DNA of 64,000 nt from Bugula neritina. Lineage: Eukaryota > Bryozoa > Gymnolaemata > Cheilostomatida > Bugulidae. Below the pieces are notes generated by a model. It was not told where the DNA came from. It did no database searches and saw nothing but the letters and a program-made list of their open reading frames with translations. The stretch is from positions 496,001 to 560,000 of the forward strand of contig OZ037773.1 of the NCBI GenBank assembly GCA_964035545.1. Reading direction: 5' to 3'. Position 1 is the first letter of the stretch. Each line of letters starts with the position of its first letter. A program made the translations under genes and the position numbers. Below, in pieces: positions 33,101-45,889 of the stretch.

Positions 33101-36100
33101 GACAGGTGGTCACAGATAGTGACAGGTATTCAGGTGGTGCCAAGTGGTCACAGGTACTGACAGGTGGTAACACATAGTGACAGGTAGATTACCTTGAAGG
33201 ACCGCACATTCTCGGGGAGCAAGTCACCAATAAGCCGCCAGTCTCCTTTGTCTGGCTGCAGCTCGTACTCGAGATATTTGAACCCCGAAGAGAGTGGACG
33301 ACTCATTTCCTTCAGAGAATTCTTGCACATCTGTTTGGCCACTCCAGACGCTGATGTGTAAACCTGAGAGAAAGTAATAGACTCGAGGGTAAATATATTG
33401 AAAATTAAATAAAGACTTTAAAAAATAATTGTACCAGGAAATAAAGCTGGCAAAGCCAAGCAAGTAACTATGTACATATATATATACAGTATATATATAT
33501 GTATGTACGTAACATAATAACTGCATATATTTCTGTATATATGTATATGTATGTGTATATGTTTAATAATAACAAAGAATTATAACTATAACAATATCTG
33601 TAGGAATATCTCAATATAATTACTATTCTTTCTCAAAATGGCATGACATAACTTCCTCTCTTTTTACCCCCTCCCCCCACTCCCCTCATCTCCCCCTTCC
33701 CCACCATCATGGAGAGAGTTCAACCTAGCGTTACTTTCTCAACATATCAACTGGAGTTGTCTACCGACACAATAACGGCAAACACTGTGTACGGAATGAA
33801 ATTCTTGTGGTGGATTGTGTGATGCGTATCTTCCAGCTGCCACACCCAGCTAAATCTTAAAGAAAACCCAAGATTGAGAATTAATTATTCCCTTAGGGAT
33901 TAGAGTGAGGTGGAAGTGTTTAACGGTGCAGAGTGATAAATTACAGACGAGTTGAGACTTGTCACACTGATAAAAGTTGGCACTGAGACAGTTAATTGTC
34001 AAAACTTGACTTTTAAAAACAATAATTTTCATAAAATAATGGAAGTTACCTTTAAATACGTAGAACAAAACTTAAACATAATGGCAGAATATTTAAGGTT
34101 TAGTGATTTTCTACCAACACTGCCTAGAAAAAAGCTGTTTATTTATTTTCGTGCAGTTTCCCAGACAAATTTTAATAGCCATGGTTATTAATCTACGTAG
34201 TTGCGTTCCTCTAGTCACTCACTCTATGTAATATAGCGCAGGTGCTTGCTGGTCACAGGGAAAATTGAATTTAAATAGAGACAAACTGCATCTTAAATTT
34301 GTGTCCGTACATAACACAAACTATATGAACAGCCCTGACTATAGAGTAGCAGTGACTTTGTGAACACTCGCTAAGACTAAGAATTTCACCTGACGTCAGG
34401 GAGCCAATAAGATTTGAGATAACATCTAACTATTCGGAAGGAATGCGATACATAATTGAGTAGAATTTCTACATTTTAGATTACTTTAATGTTAAGGAGG
34501 CTGACTCATCTGATGCTTGTTCACAAATGGTTACCACAGCAACAGAAATAACTTCATAAGAATTGTACATCCTTTTTCTTAACTGTTAGACTTACTTAAT
34601 GAGACCTTGTTATTGCTTGTCACCATGTAACTTACTCTAGCAACCAGTTCCTAGTAGGTATTCTATATACTATACATATATACCTGGCCAGTTCCTAGGG
34701 GGTATTCTATATACTATACATATATACCTGGCCAGTTCCTAGGGGGTATTCTATATACTATACTTATATACCTGGCCAGTTCCTAGGGGGTATTCTATAT
34801 ACTATACTTATATACCTGGCCAGTTCCTAGGAGGTATTCTATATACTATACTTATATACCTGGCCAGTTCCTAGGGGGTATTCTATATACTATACTTATA
34901 TACCTGGCCAGTTCCTAGGGGGTATTCTATATACTATACATATATACCTGGCCAGTTCCTAGGGGGTATTCTATATACTATACTTATATACCTGGCCATT
35001 TCCTAGGGGATATTCTATATACTATACATATATACCTGGCCAGTTCCTAGGGGATATTCTATATACTATACATATATACCTGGCCAGTTCCTAGGGGGTA
35101 TTCTATATACTATACATATATACCTGGCCAGTTCCAAGGGGGTATTCTATATACAGCTTCAGGTCATAGTCTGTTCCCGTCTTCAAACTGGCGTCAACAG
35201 CAAACACTCTGCCTCTCTCTGAGTGAGACTTCTTGAAGCGAACTTGAAACGGAGTGCACATGGCCAGGGTCTGTAGCGCCTGCACCACGTGTGGAGGCTG
35301 CAGAGTTAAAGAGACAGTTTTATCATGCTTTCAGATGGCAGATTGTGTTACAGCCATTATAGTACCACTAACAATGAGGTAAACCTTACAGAAACACAAA
35401 AAGGACACACCAGTAGATATACTGCAATCAAGTGTTGAAATACTATGAACTGAATTTTGTGTCTTGAACTAAGAAAGTGGGTTAAATGCATAAAACCATC
35501 TTTATAAGTCAAGGTTACATTTTTCACCACTAAAGAGTTTTGTTTCATCATCACAGCTATATAACATAATGCAGTCTGTGCACTCAGACTAGACACCAAC
35601 CTTGCTAGTATAGTCTAAGTTCAGGGGTGTAGCCAGGGGTCTGTACTCCTCGATGGGGGTGCCAGGGGAGGATGAACCCTCACTGCGTGCTGCAGAAACA
35701 TTAGAAGTGGGCTTAGGTTGCTGCGTCTGACCCCATGTTGTGGCGGCAGCGATACGAGCAGCTATCATACCTATAAAACATAAACATGATTGATTCTGGC
35801 CACTATCTGCAATGTGGGTAACTGCAACACTCCAGGGTTGTCTGCTCTTATATGAAATGGAACGTGTTATACTGAATATGAATCAATATTCATTGTATGA
35901 TATTGGGAGTTTCTCAAAGAAGTATTAGTCTATCAATACTATGTTATTACTACTTTCTACAAACTTGTCATAATGCATACAGCTATAGCATTCATATGAA
36001 CATGTTGCTATACAGACATCACCTATATTATTATATTGTAGATGGTTGTTTTAACGAACAAACAATTTACAATTCTTACATAAAGTCATATTTCATTCGA

Positions 36101-39100
36101 TATCATATTACAATTTCAACCTGTCACAACTGGTAGAATCATAAAAAGCAGACAATGATAATAATTGAATACAAATTCCATCCATCTCATTATAATTATA
36201 GTAACAAAAGGTTCAGTCGGTGTGATCAGTATGAGTCATAATGACTGACAGAATTTGAATTAAACTGGAGTTATGAGGGTCAGGAGGAAACGCTGGGCTT
36301 CAATTTTCTTTATCTCTGACAGTAATCCATCACTGAGAATTATTTTCTTCTAACTTAATTACCATATGTTCACCAAGAGGCCTGGTTTCATCAATGAAAT
36401 AATTACTGGGTTATTTCAGCTCTGTATATGAGTGATAATTAATAATCTGCCATCTAGTTCAGTTTCAAAGTTTGATAAGGCACTTACTCTAAACTGTAGG
36501 CAGAGATTTACAATAGAACTATAATGGGTAGATGATCAATTAATAAAATTGCTTTCCAAAAATATTAAGCTCACTTTTGAGCCTTGACAAGTATTGTAGC
36601 TGCAGTACTATGAAAAACCATCGTAAAGTACTAGCAAACTTGGGTTAGATGAATTGTATGGCTTCTGTAGGTAAATAAGTTCTGAAGATCTACATAAGAT
36701 AAAAACAATTTATCAAAAAAACCTTCCAAAAGATTTACCAAGCAGTTTCAGATATACCTTTTAAAATCAGAGCAGAGTGGTTGAAAAATACCATAAATTG
36801 AAATTTGGAGTTTTCGAAAATAATTTGAACCATGAAGTTCAGTTTCAGCCTGTTTAGGAAATTAGTGTTATTTGTGAGAGATGTGATTCCATGGTTTATA
36901 AAACCAAATTAGGTCAAAACAACAGCCAGTAGAGTGAGTCACGGTTAGAAAACAAACAGGAATGATTGAGTGGAATTCTAAAAGCTATTGTCAACATGCT
37001 TTGCTGATAAGTAAATACTAAAAAATATAACACAAAACATGATTCACATGTGAATGAGGAATTAACCTGTGTGCCTAGCACCAAGGTTACTTGTTTACGA
37101 GAGGTTAAGGTTGGGTGCCAACGCTGGGCACAGGAGTAACTGTTGCGTAACCAAGCTGAGGGTATGATTTGTTTGTTTGAATTATGATAGTGCGAGATAT
37201 TCCGGCATATCATGTACTGCACTAACCCCCATCTTGAACATGACTGACCGGGCTTTGAGTAACAATGAGCAGCAAACTAAGAGCTTGCTTGGCTAAAAAG
37301 TATTCCAACCCTAACTACCTCCTCTGTACTTTAGAGCTGCCAATTCTTGTGCAAAACTCATAGACTGAAAAGAGGAAATTATGTAAGCCCTTGTTTTTGA
37401 CAGTATCAGAAAACTAAATTAACCTAAAATGATATAGTTTGGGCCAGAAATAGAAATGGCAGTTTGCTAATTCATTACGAGTGGAGCGTAGGCGACATAA
37501 CCACTTGACGTAAACAGAAAATCAGCAAACTAAATAACGTTTAACTTTCTAACAACCTTGGATTATGGAGGTCACGCTGGCAACATTTGCTGAAAAATAG
37601 CGCACACCTTTATTGAGAAGATGCTGGCGTATTGAAGCATAACTTCGGAATGTTGAGAGGAAGAGGAAAGTAGTATATGGAATACTCCCCTACCCTGTGT
37701 CCCCTACTCTGTATCCCCTACCCTATATTCCCTACCCTATGTCCCCTACTCTGTATCCCCTACTCTGTGTCCCCTACTCTATGTCCCCTACTCTGTATCC
37801 CCTACCCTATATCCCCTACCCTATGTCCCCTACCCTATGTCCCCTACCCTGTATCCCTTACTCTGTGTCCCCTACCCTGTGTCCTCTACCCTGTGTCCCC
37901 TACCCTGTGTCCCCTACTCTGTGTCCCCTACCTTGTATCCCCTACCTTGTATCCCCTACCCTGTATCCCCTACCCTGTGTCCCCTACCCTGTGTCCCCTA
38001 CCCTGTATCCCCTACCCTGTGTCCCCTACCCTGTGTCCCCTACTCTGTGTTATCTATTCTGCCACATAAGCATAATAATAATGTGTTGGGCAGGTAAAAA
38101 CAATTATCACAGCAGGTAAAATGTCTATTGATTGGACACTTCAGTCAACTGCTGGACAAAAAGTGGACCATGAATCATACAGATAACTTTCACAGCATCA
38201 ATCACTAGCACAACCATCACTGCAACTACTAACACTATATAACTAGCACTACCATCACTGCAACTACTAACACTATATAACTAGCACTACCATCACTGCA
38301 ACTACTAACACTATATAACTAGCACTACCATCACTGTAACTACTAACACTATATAACTAGCACTACCATCACTGCAACTACTAACACTATATCACTAGCA
38401 CTACCATCACTGCAACTACTAACACTATATAACTAGCACTACCATCACTGCAACTACTAACACTATATCACTAGCACTACCATCACTGCAACTACTAACA
38501 CTATATCACTAGCACTACCATCACTACAACTACTAACACTATATAACTAGCACTACCATCACTGCAACTACTAACACTATATCACTAGCACTACCATCAC
38601 TGCAACTACTAACACTATATAACTAGCACTACCATCACTGCAACTACTAACACTATAATCACTATACAATATACTAACACTATCACTTGTACTACCATCA
38701 CTAGTACTAATATCGCTACTAACACCATGTCACTATATAACTGCAACAGTTTATAGACTTGTGTCAGGAAGTAGCAACTCTGTAATATCTTTAGCCAGTC
38801 AGTCAAATAGTAGAACTGAATCTCTTCATTCATGATTCAAACAGCCAGCATAAAAACAGCTTCTGATGTCAGCTATTGGCATCAACACAAATTATACACA
38901 CAGTATACACACAGTATACACACAGTATACACACACAGTATACACACAGTATACACACAGTACACACACAGTATACACACACAGTACACACACAGTACAC
39001 ACACAGTATACACACAGTATACACACAGTATACACACAGTACACACACAGTACACACACAGTACACACACAGTACACACACAGTACACACACAGTATACA

Positions 39101-42100
39101 CACAGTACACACACAGTATACACACAGTATACACACACAGTATACACACAGTATACACACAGTACACACACAGTATACACACACAGTACACACACAGTAT
39201 ACACACAGTACACACACAGTATACACACACAGTACACACACAGTATACACACAGTACACACACAGTATACACACACAGTACACACACAGTATACACACAG
39301 TACACACACAGTATACACACAGTACACACAGTATACACACAGTATACACACAGTATACACACAGTATACATACAGTATACACACAGTATACACACAGTAC
39401 ACACACAGTATACACGCAGTATACACACAGTACACACTGCTGACCTAGTATTACATCATCACACAAACTACTGGTGCACGGGTGAGCTATGGACAGTTAG
39501 TAAATCATTAAATAATGTAAACAGTTGTGAGGTCAATTTACCTTTAGATCTAGTTGGCAAACTGCCCAGCAAAGTTCACCTTGATTACGTGATTCAGTAT
39601 TAGCATGAAAACATTGCAGTACAATGATTATAGTTACTGCTGATCCCCATAAAACCAGGGGGGAGGGTGGAAGCCATTCTGAGTTAACATTGAGGCTACT
39701 TGTTGCTATAAGCTCAGCAAATGCCCATATATGAGTATCCAACAGCACACTTCCTGTGTGAATCATAGCCTCTTTGAAATGAGACACAAAGGCAACCATA
39801 TAGCAGGTGTAATGGCTCTACATCTCTCCTATATTCTCACTACTATGCCACCCCAGTTCCAGGCTCCTTGAAATGCTGTCATGACATTACGTAATACTGC
39901 ATAGTACTGACTCATTGATTTCTGCTACTGAAGGCACTTCTCAATATATTATTATATTAAGAAAGCCTGTCGTCACACAGTCAACTGAGGTCTATTGGGG
40001 ATGGTTTTCCAGCATCCCACCAAAAACCTGAAGATTCAACATCTCCGGCAGAATTGAAGAATGATTAGGAGGAACCGTTGCTGATTTGACACATCGGCAG
40101 CCTATAGCAGCAGCTAGGCAAGAGGGTGATTACGACATGGTACAAACTACACAGTCAACATAATTATATTAGCAGAAGTTTTCATTTACTCAATGAATAT
40201 TCATATAGTAATGTGCCAGAGTGATGAGTTGGGTTGATCTTTGCTTTGGATCCAGGGTCATGGCTGAGTTGTGATATGAGAATATAATTTCTTCTCAAAA
40301 CTTTGGTGCCACAGGCTATGAATCCAACTCACCTTGGCCTTTCCATCATTTAAATAGAGAATTTTAATACTACTTGATAATTAAACTGTCTCTCTAATTG
40401 CTGTGATTATAGAATTAACTGAAGATTAGCTGCAGTCACATTTGTGTGATATTTGTCTATCATACTAGCTGCAGTCAGTAGGTGTGCTTTGCAGTAGAAT
40501 GTAGAGGCTTTATTTTCCTCTTCATTAGTAGACAATAGACTGAGTATATGCATGAATAGAGCATGATTCATAGCCTAGTACATTCTATTAGCTGCAGGAC
40601 AGTACTCAATCGGACAGGTGGATGTGAGTGAGTGAGTGAGTGAGTGAGTGAGTGAGTGAGTGAGTGAGTGGGTGAGTGACTGAGTGAGTGAGTGAATGAG
40701 TGTGTGAGTGACTAAGTGAGTGAGTGAGTGAGTGAGTGTGTGAGCAGGAGAGTAAGCGTGTGAGTTAGTGAGAGAAAGAGTGTGGGTGAGTGAGTAACTG
40801 AGCGAGAGGGCGAGTGTGTGAGTGACTAAGTGAGTGAGTGAGTGAGTGAGTGTGTGAGCAGGAGAGTAAGCGTGTGAGTTAGTGAGAGAAAGAGTGTGGG
40901 TGAGTGAGTAACTGAGCGAGAGGGCGAGTGTGTGAGTGAGTGAGCTAGTTGGTGAGTGGGTGTGGAGTTATTTTTTGTCAAAACCATTTCAAAAACTAAA
41001 CAAATTTTTAATGTATATTCAAACTTCGCCATCTGAAAATAGAATCCCGCAATACTTGCACATATTTTAAATTATGCCCAAAAAGCTAGTAACAAAAAAC
41101 AAAAAAACACTCATCACAAGGCACTGAACTAATATTCTTGCAACACGCCATCAAAGGTGGAAGTGATTCAGACACCATTTCATCCCATCAACATACCAAC
41201 TAGCCTTCCCAAAACAGGATGCTTTACATTGTATCACAAGCTATCTGCTATTCTCTGGTATAACTAACAATACAAGGCTTCTGAGTAAACATCTTATCTG
41301 AAGACATTAGAGTTAGGAACTAGTAGCAGAGGAAATATCTGAAAACCAGCACTGTAGCATCTCTAGAATTGCATAACCTAAACTTTTGGGGTATATTGCA
41401 ACAAACATACATCACTGCATTGCAAGTCTATAAATATCTTCTTTTTACCTGCAGACTAATACTTGCATGGTTAGTAGTCATGCCCGGCAAGCCTAGATAT
41501 CAAACAATCTTGCAGGTTGAGTGATGCATGTCAAAACTTTCATAGGAACAGGTTAGCCAACACCATCACTTCCTAATTAAAACTCAACTAGAAGAGAAGA
41601 TCTAACTATAATATTATTTTAATTTTCAAAAAAAAGAGATAAACTTGGATATGTTGCAATTTTGTAAGTGTTTTACCACCTAGTGAACTTTAGATGGGAT
41701 GTTGTATTTTTTATAACCCGTCACGCAGTTATAAAAACTAGAGTCAGAAAGAATTCCTTGTCAGAGTGCCAGTCATGTGGGGAACATCCTGTTTAGAGGA
41801 GAGCATGAACATTGAGCATATCTGATGAATCAACAGCATGGCTCACTACTCTATAGCCTTAGCTCACTACTCTATAGCCTTAGCTCACTACTCTGTAGCC
41901 TTAGCTCACTCCTCTGTAGCCTTAGCTCACTACTCTGTAGCCTTAGCTCACTACTCTGTAGCCTTAGCTCACTCCTCTGTAGCCTTAGCTCACTATTCTG
42001 TAGCCTTAGCTCACTACTCTGTAGCCTTAGCTCACTACTCTATAGCCTTAGCTCACTACTCTATAACCTTAGCTCTTTACTACATAGCCCTAGCACCTGG

Positions 42101-43532
42101 TAAATATGGCCAATATTGAGTCTTTACTTAACCCCCCCTCCTGTTTTATATACGTATATAGCTTAGACATAGCTCTGTTATGGGTTGGCGTACCAGCAGT
42201 CACACAGCCTGTGTCATTCTGTCTGAAGAATGGATATCATGTTCATAGAGAGTCAAGATTGGCCAATAAACAGACTTTATGTCTGGTTTCCAAAGAATTC
42301 AGACGCTAAGGTCAGAGTCTCACGAAGTCTGGAGTAAAATACAGGAGAATTCCCCATCCCACCCTACTTTGCAGCCACTAAGGCGAAGAACTAAAACTCT
42401 CTGCAATAGAAAAGGTGTTCACCAGAGGTTAAATCTCTCTCACTCAAGTAGACTTCTACAGATATATTTCCTACAAGAGCTACAAAAGATGGTGGGAGAA
42501 GTTGTAGGAAAATGTTTTTTGTACTCTCGCTTTTCAGATGTGTGTTGATTGAAGTAAGGTATATCAACAATGCTATATTTCTTTGGATACTACCACATAT
42601 GCCTTGTACATTCACACATCACCAATACTCACGTGGGCGGCCTTTCATAGCATTTCCATACGGAATCAATGCTTTGCCCAGTGTGATCGGTGGTTTTGCA
42701 GAGCCTGCATGCCAACTTGGGTGACTATTCAAATGATTCAGCAAAAGCATGCTGACAACCTCGGTCACTCAGCATCATAATTGACAGCATTTGTGTCTCT
42801 TGCTGACAAGTTGAATTGCAAACATTTTATGCTATTATGTAGTAGGAACATGTACCTTGACCACCTCATACCCATGTGTATGCCTATGACCACAAGCCAA
42901 CTACATGAATTTAAAACCTTAAAAAATTAGCTTCTATATATGGTGAGTCAGAAAATAGTGGTATGGTACCAACCTTGTCGGTAAGCTAGACTGGCAGCAG
43001 GGGACATTAGTGATGCTGTTCCATTAGCTGCCCCTGAAGTCCCGGACAGCATGGAATGTGCAGCTACTCCACCAAAACCTCTAGTGGCGGCAGCAAAGTC
43101 CATAAAGTTAGCTGGAGGAACTCCCGGGCTGGGCTTAGCCTCTCGGTGGAAGGGTAGGGCGGCTGGTGAAGGCATTGTGTCTTTGAGAAAGGACAACTCC
43201 TGTACATTGCTAGGTAGTTTGTCTTGTGGAGTCAATGGAGGCTTAGCAGGAGAGTGGGTCGAACTTTTGTATAAACGTCCTGCTGGTTTTGGGATTGAAG
43301 TGTCATTGGATAAGCATAGGTTAGATTTTATTTGTTTGACCTCCTCAATAATAATGTCAATACGATCACTGCCTTCATAGTTGACGCATCCTCGGCATAC
43401 AGTCTCCGAGAAATCTCTCAGTAGTGTCCATGGCATTCGTGGAAGGTCGCACAAAAAACATTGTTCCCGGTTTGCTGGTTGGGCCAAAGTAGCTACTGCT
43501 CCTCTGGTTGACGAACTTTTATATGCTGACAT
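30147..43532 (-). CDS. IRF2BP-like: IRF2-binding protein family co-regulator (IRF2BP1/2/L-like)
   Basis: Exons: 43532-42974, 35770-35601, 35297-35124, 33363-33193, 32652-32346, 31635-31574, 31129-30979, 30340-30147. They sum to 1788 nt (595 aa plus stop; human IRF2BP1/2 about 585) and phases agree throughout. Residues about 24-53 are the family's N-terminal C4 zinc finger ([19 protein letters not shown], then [10 protein letters not shown]). The middle includes a conserved block across exons 3-4 ([45 protein letters not shown]). Exons 7-8 form the C-terminal C3HC4 RING ([49 protein letters not shown]). The family acts in the nucleus as a transcriptional co-repressor or co-activator, and the RING can bind IRF2 or act as an E3 ligase. 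An acceptor-like CTGACTGTAG, ten bases before the ATG, implies a 5' untranslated exon further upstream. The vertebrate homologues have far fewer introns. Confidence 0.93.
31430..31565 (-). repeat. ACT/AGT trinucleotide tract in IRF2BP-like intron 6
   Basis: TACTACTAG-type repeats on the coding strand, beginning about 12 nt after the GTGAGT donor at 31573. Confidence 0.8.
33000..33185 (-). repeat. Degenerate array of about 20 bp units in IRF2BP-like intron 4
   Basis: On the coding strand, diverged units of the form ACCTGTCACTATCTGTGACC begin about 8 nt after the donor GTAATC at 33192. Confidence 0.85.
34646..35155 (-). repeat. 44-bp minisatellite copying an exon end plus its donor
   Basis: About 11.5 copies. 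On the coding strand exon 3 ends TATAGAATACCCCCTTGG then AACTGGCCAG, and the intron starts GTATATATG. The 44-bp unit consists of about 30 exonic bases (one or two substitutions) plus about 14 intronic bases. The first copy overlaps the real exon, and each later copy carries GGCCAG|GTATATAT. Confidence 0.95.
37681..38052 (-). repeat. 14-bp G-rich/C-rich minisatellite
   Basis: About 26 copies of CCCCTACCCTGTGT and variants as printed. The coding strand of the IRF2BP-like gene is the G-rich one, with two G-runs per unit (GGGTAGGGGA). It lies in intron 1. The unit superficially resembles telomere repeat but is not TTAGGG. Confidence 0.9.
38198..38655 (-). repeat. 38-bp minisatellite, about 12 copies
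   Basis: Near-identical copies containing CTAGCACTACCATCACTG and ACTAACACTATAT, with an alternating AACTAG/CACTAG variant. Lies in IRF2BP-like intron 1. Confidence 0.92.
38892..39438 (-). repeat. ACACAGTATAC/ACACAGTAC array
   Basis: Interleaved 8-12-bp units of ACACAGTATAC, ACACAGTAC and ACACACAGTA over 550 bp in IRF2BP-like intron 1. Long Tyr/Thr/His/Ser frames on both strands are repeat artefacts. Confidence 0.95.
40240..40345 (+). mobile_element. tRNA-like SINE remnant
   Basis: TGGCTGAGTTG resembles an RNA polymerase III A box. About 65 nt on, CCACAGGCTATGAATCC resembles the stretch leading into a B box. The CCACAGGCTATGA core recurs at about 53160-53172. No tail or target duplication was found. 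Confidence 0.35.
40621..40965 (-). repeat. (GAGT)n tract with a higher-order duplication of about 120 bp
   Basis: GAGTGAGT runs followed by a complex block (GTGTGTGAGCAGGAGAGTAA ...) that appears twice almost unchanged. In IRF2BP-like intron 1. Confidence 0.9.
41838..42087 (-). repeat. 21-bp minisatellite, about 12 copies
   Basis: Unit GCTCACTACTCTGTAGCCTT plus A, with TAT/TGT and ACT/TCCT variants. The period is a multiple of three, so open frames run through it. In IRF2BP-like intron 1. Confidence 0.92.
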
Positions 43533-44400
43533 GTTGATATCTCTACAGTCAGAAGAGTTAGATTATAAATATTTAAAAAAAACAAACCTAAAACATAGTG
43601 CAACTGCAAAGATATTGGTAGAGATTGAGGATATTCAAATTGAAATCCAACTCACCAAAATTTTCCTACTTCTAGTACAAGTCCGCTCGCTTCAGAATTT
43701 CGTCAATCTGATTTGCTAAAATGACAAGAAACTGCACTGAGTTCAAGTTGAAGTTGTGAGTCGGCCTGAATCTCAATCTCGTCGGACTACACTATTAGTA
43801 TTAGTATTACTAAAACTTTGCGGCTGCGTAGTAAACTCTAAATTTCACTCCAGTTGCACGTGCTAGTTTTGACTTAGAGCAACATGTTAGTAGATCAGAG
43901 TTTGCGCCGGGTTAGTTGCATAATATAATGATTAACTGCTCACCAACTCAAACTGCCTGTAGGCGTAGCGAAGCCAGGGTTTATTCCGATCGCCTGCAAC
44001 AACGGTGACTGCAGTGGTTGTAATTATAACACCAGCATTACGCTCATACTACATTTACAACTTTCAGTAATCGTTGTGAATAATAATCTTTTCTGATTGG
44101 CTAAGTGAGCCATTAATGAGTAATGACTACGCGGTGCTATTATTATCGCATTCTATCCATGTCTACCTTACATTATTGTGCCTCGCAGTATGACGCACAG
44201 CCGTAACCCATGCGCCGCCATTACTTGACGTTAACACGGGCTGTATACAAGTTTCTCGCTATCATTAAAACACATTTAGAAATCGTGGCATTTTAATTAT
44301 AATACATGGTGTAGTCGCCGATGGCAACAATCAATAGCATCGAGCACGGGCTTCGGTGTATAAAGAGGACAACTTCAAAGTTATTTTTCTTGGATAAGTT
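43533..44400 (-). promoter_or_regulatory. 5' untranslated/promoter region of the IRF2BP-like gene
   Basis: Immediately upstream of the ATG is an acceptor-like CTTCTGACTGTAG, so the 5' UTR is probably spliced. Further upstream the sequence becomes richer in CpG (about 43900-44350) with words such as TTGACGTTAACACGGG and GCGCCGCCATT, which fits a promoter. No start site can be fixed. Confidence 0.35.
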
Positions 44401-45063
44401 AGGGTATCAAAATCTTGGCATAAAAAAGCTTGCCAGTTGATATTTCAATATGAGAGTATTATAGCTATAGTGTCGTTTTGTGACGATTTGTATTGTTTAC
44501 ACATGTCAGTACTAATTGGTTATGAAGGTTTAAAATAATATGATAGTTATATTCACTATACTCTATAGTAATACAGCATAATACTATTATATTATGGGTC
44601 TTGAGAACTAGTCTGAGCAGAGAATGCATTATAGAAAATTAGGTGTTGTTATTTGTCTTTTATTCCAGATAAAGAGAAAGATTGTCTCTTTAAGTGGAAT
44701 TAGTGTTTGCACCAGAAAAACAAATATTAGCACAATAATATTCTACACTGTGAGATGCTGTATATACATTTATTATTTACATATTAGCAAAAAATAGACA
44801 CACAGCTAAAATAAAAGCACAGAAAAATTTGATTATTCCTCATCTGATGCACAACAGCAGCAAAAAACCCTCTGCAAGAACTTCATTCGTCTTGTTGAAT
44901 TGCCATTAGTGACCTCTAGCTCTTGCCACTATTTCTTCTACAACAGAGAGGGTTGTTAGAGTTGCTTACAGTACAGCATACATCAGGCAACAAAGGCCAA
45001 TCATTATCTAACAACAGGGTACTGTTTAATCTTCAGATGCTAAAAAGAGGCCCAATATTAGCT

Positions 45064-45740
45064 TTATTTATCTATTTTGAACACTAACTCACTATCATTA
45101 TATACATTAGTATTGACTTCCTCTCCAGCTTCTTTGACTTTGTTTCCTTCTACCAACTCAGATCTATTGACCATCTCCGTCATTTTATAGCTTTTCTTAC
45201 TTTTCACAATTCCACTGAACTCTTCTTTCAGTGCTTTGTTATCACCAGTCATGTTCCCAAAAATTTCTTTTTGTTCAGTGTTTGCTTTTTCAGCCCATTT
45301 TCTGGAAGTTCTTCCTTATTTATATTCTCAGTTTCTCTTTTGTTGTTTTCCATCTCATAAGGAGATCTTTCTCTACCATCTCATTAGCTATTTCTATCTT
45401 TCCTTTTATTTCTTTGTCATTAATTTGTTCATATTTCCCCCTTTTACCAATTCAGTTTTCTCTATATGCTTGAAACTTCATCTTTATCTTCGACTCCTTT
45501 ATTTTCATCAATTTCTCGTTGCATGGTTTTTTGGTTTTCAACAGGCCTATTTTCTAATTTTGCTTTGTTTTCTTCCTTTGGTACTTCCGCCTCAACTCTA
45601 CCTTCAGTCTTCTCTTTGAAACTAGCTTGTCCCCGTCACCACTTTCCTCAAACTTATGACTTTCTTTCTCCACTACATTTTTTCCGTGCCATCTCGGCCA
45701 GTTTGTGATTTGTCCTTCGAAAAATATTATTATAATTAGA
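45064..45740 (-). pseudogene. Broken Lys/Glu-rich reading frame
   Basis: On the minus strand, segments rich in Lys, Glu and Asn hop between frames: GKNVVEKESHKFEESGDGDK, KEENKAKLENRPVENQK, KGGKYEQINDKEIKGK and MTGDNKALKEEFSGIV, the last running to a stop at 45064. Composition stays consistent across at least three frame changes, as in a decayed coding exon. AT-rich DNA can also yield Lys-rich frames by chance. The family is not recognised. Confidence 0.35.
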
Positions 45741-45889
45741 CTTGGCTTATATCTGCCTAGCTGAAGTTGCAAAGCTACATGTTTGCTTACAGTAACAACT
45801 TTTTATAGTTAAACCATGCAGCAAGAGAGAAGTGAAAGACTACTTTTAAAACTATCTATAAAGTATTTTATTAGTAGATAGAAGAAGCA

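Noticed and set aside
37677-38119. Pro/Leu/Cys-rich frames, and a possible interstitial telomere array
   Set aside because: The 14-bp unit is CCCTACCCTGTGTC-like, not TTAGGG or a known telomere repeat, and it lies within an intron.
38832-39603. Several long overlapping frames on both strands
   Set aside because: All arise from the ACACAGTATAC array. Open frames on both strands at once are typical of simple repeats.
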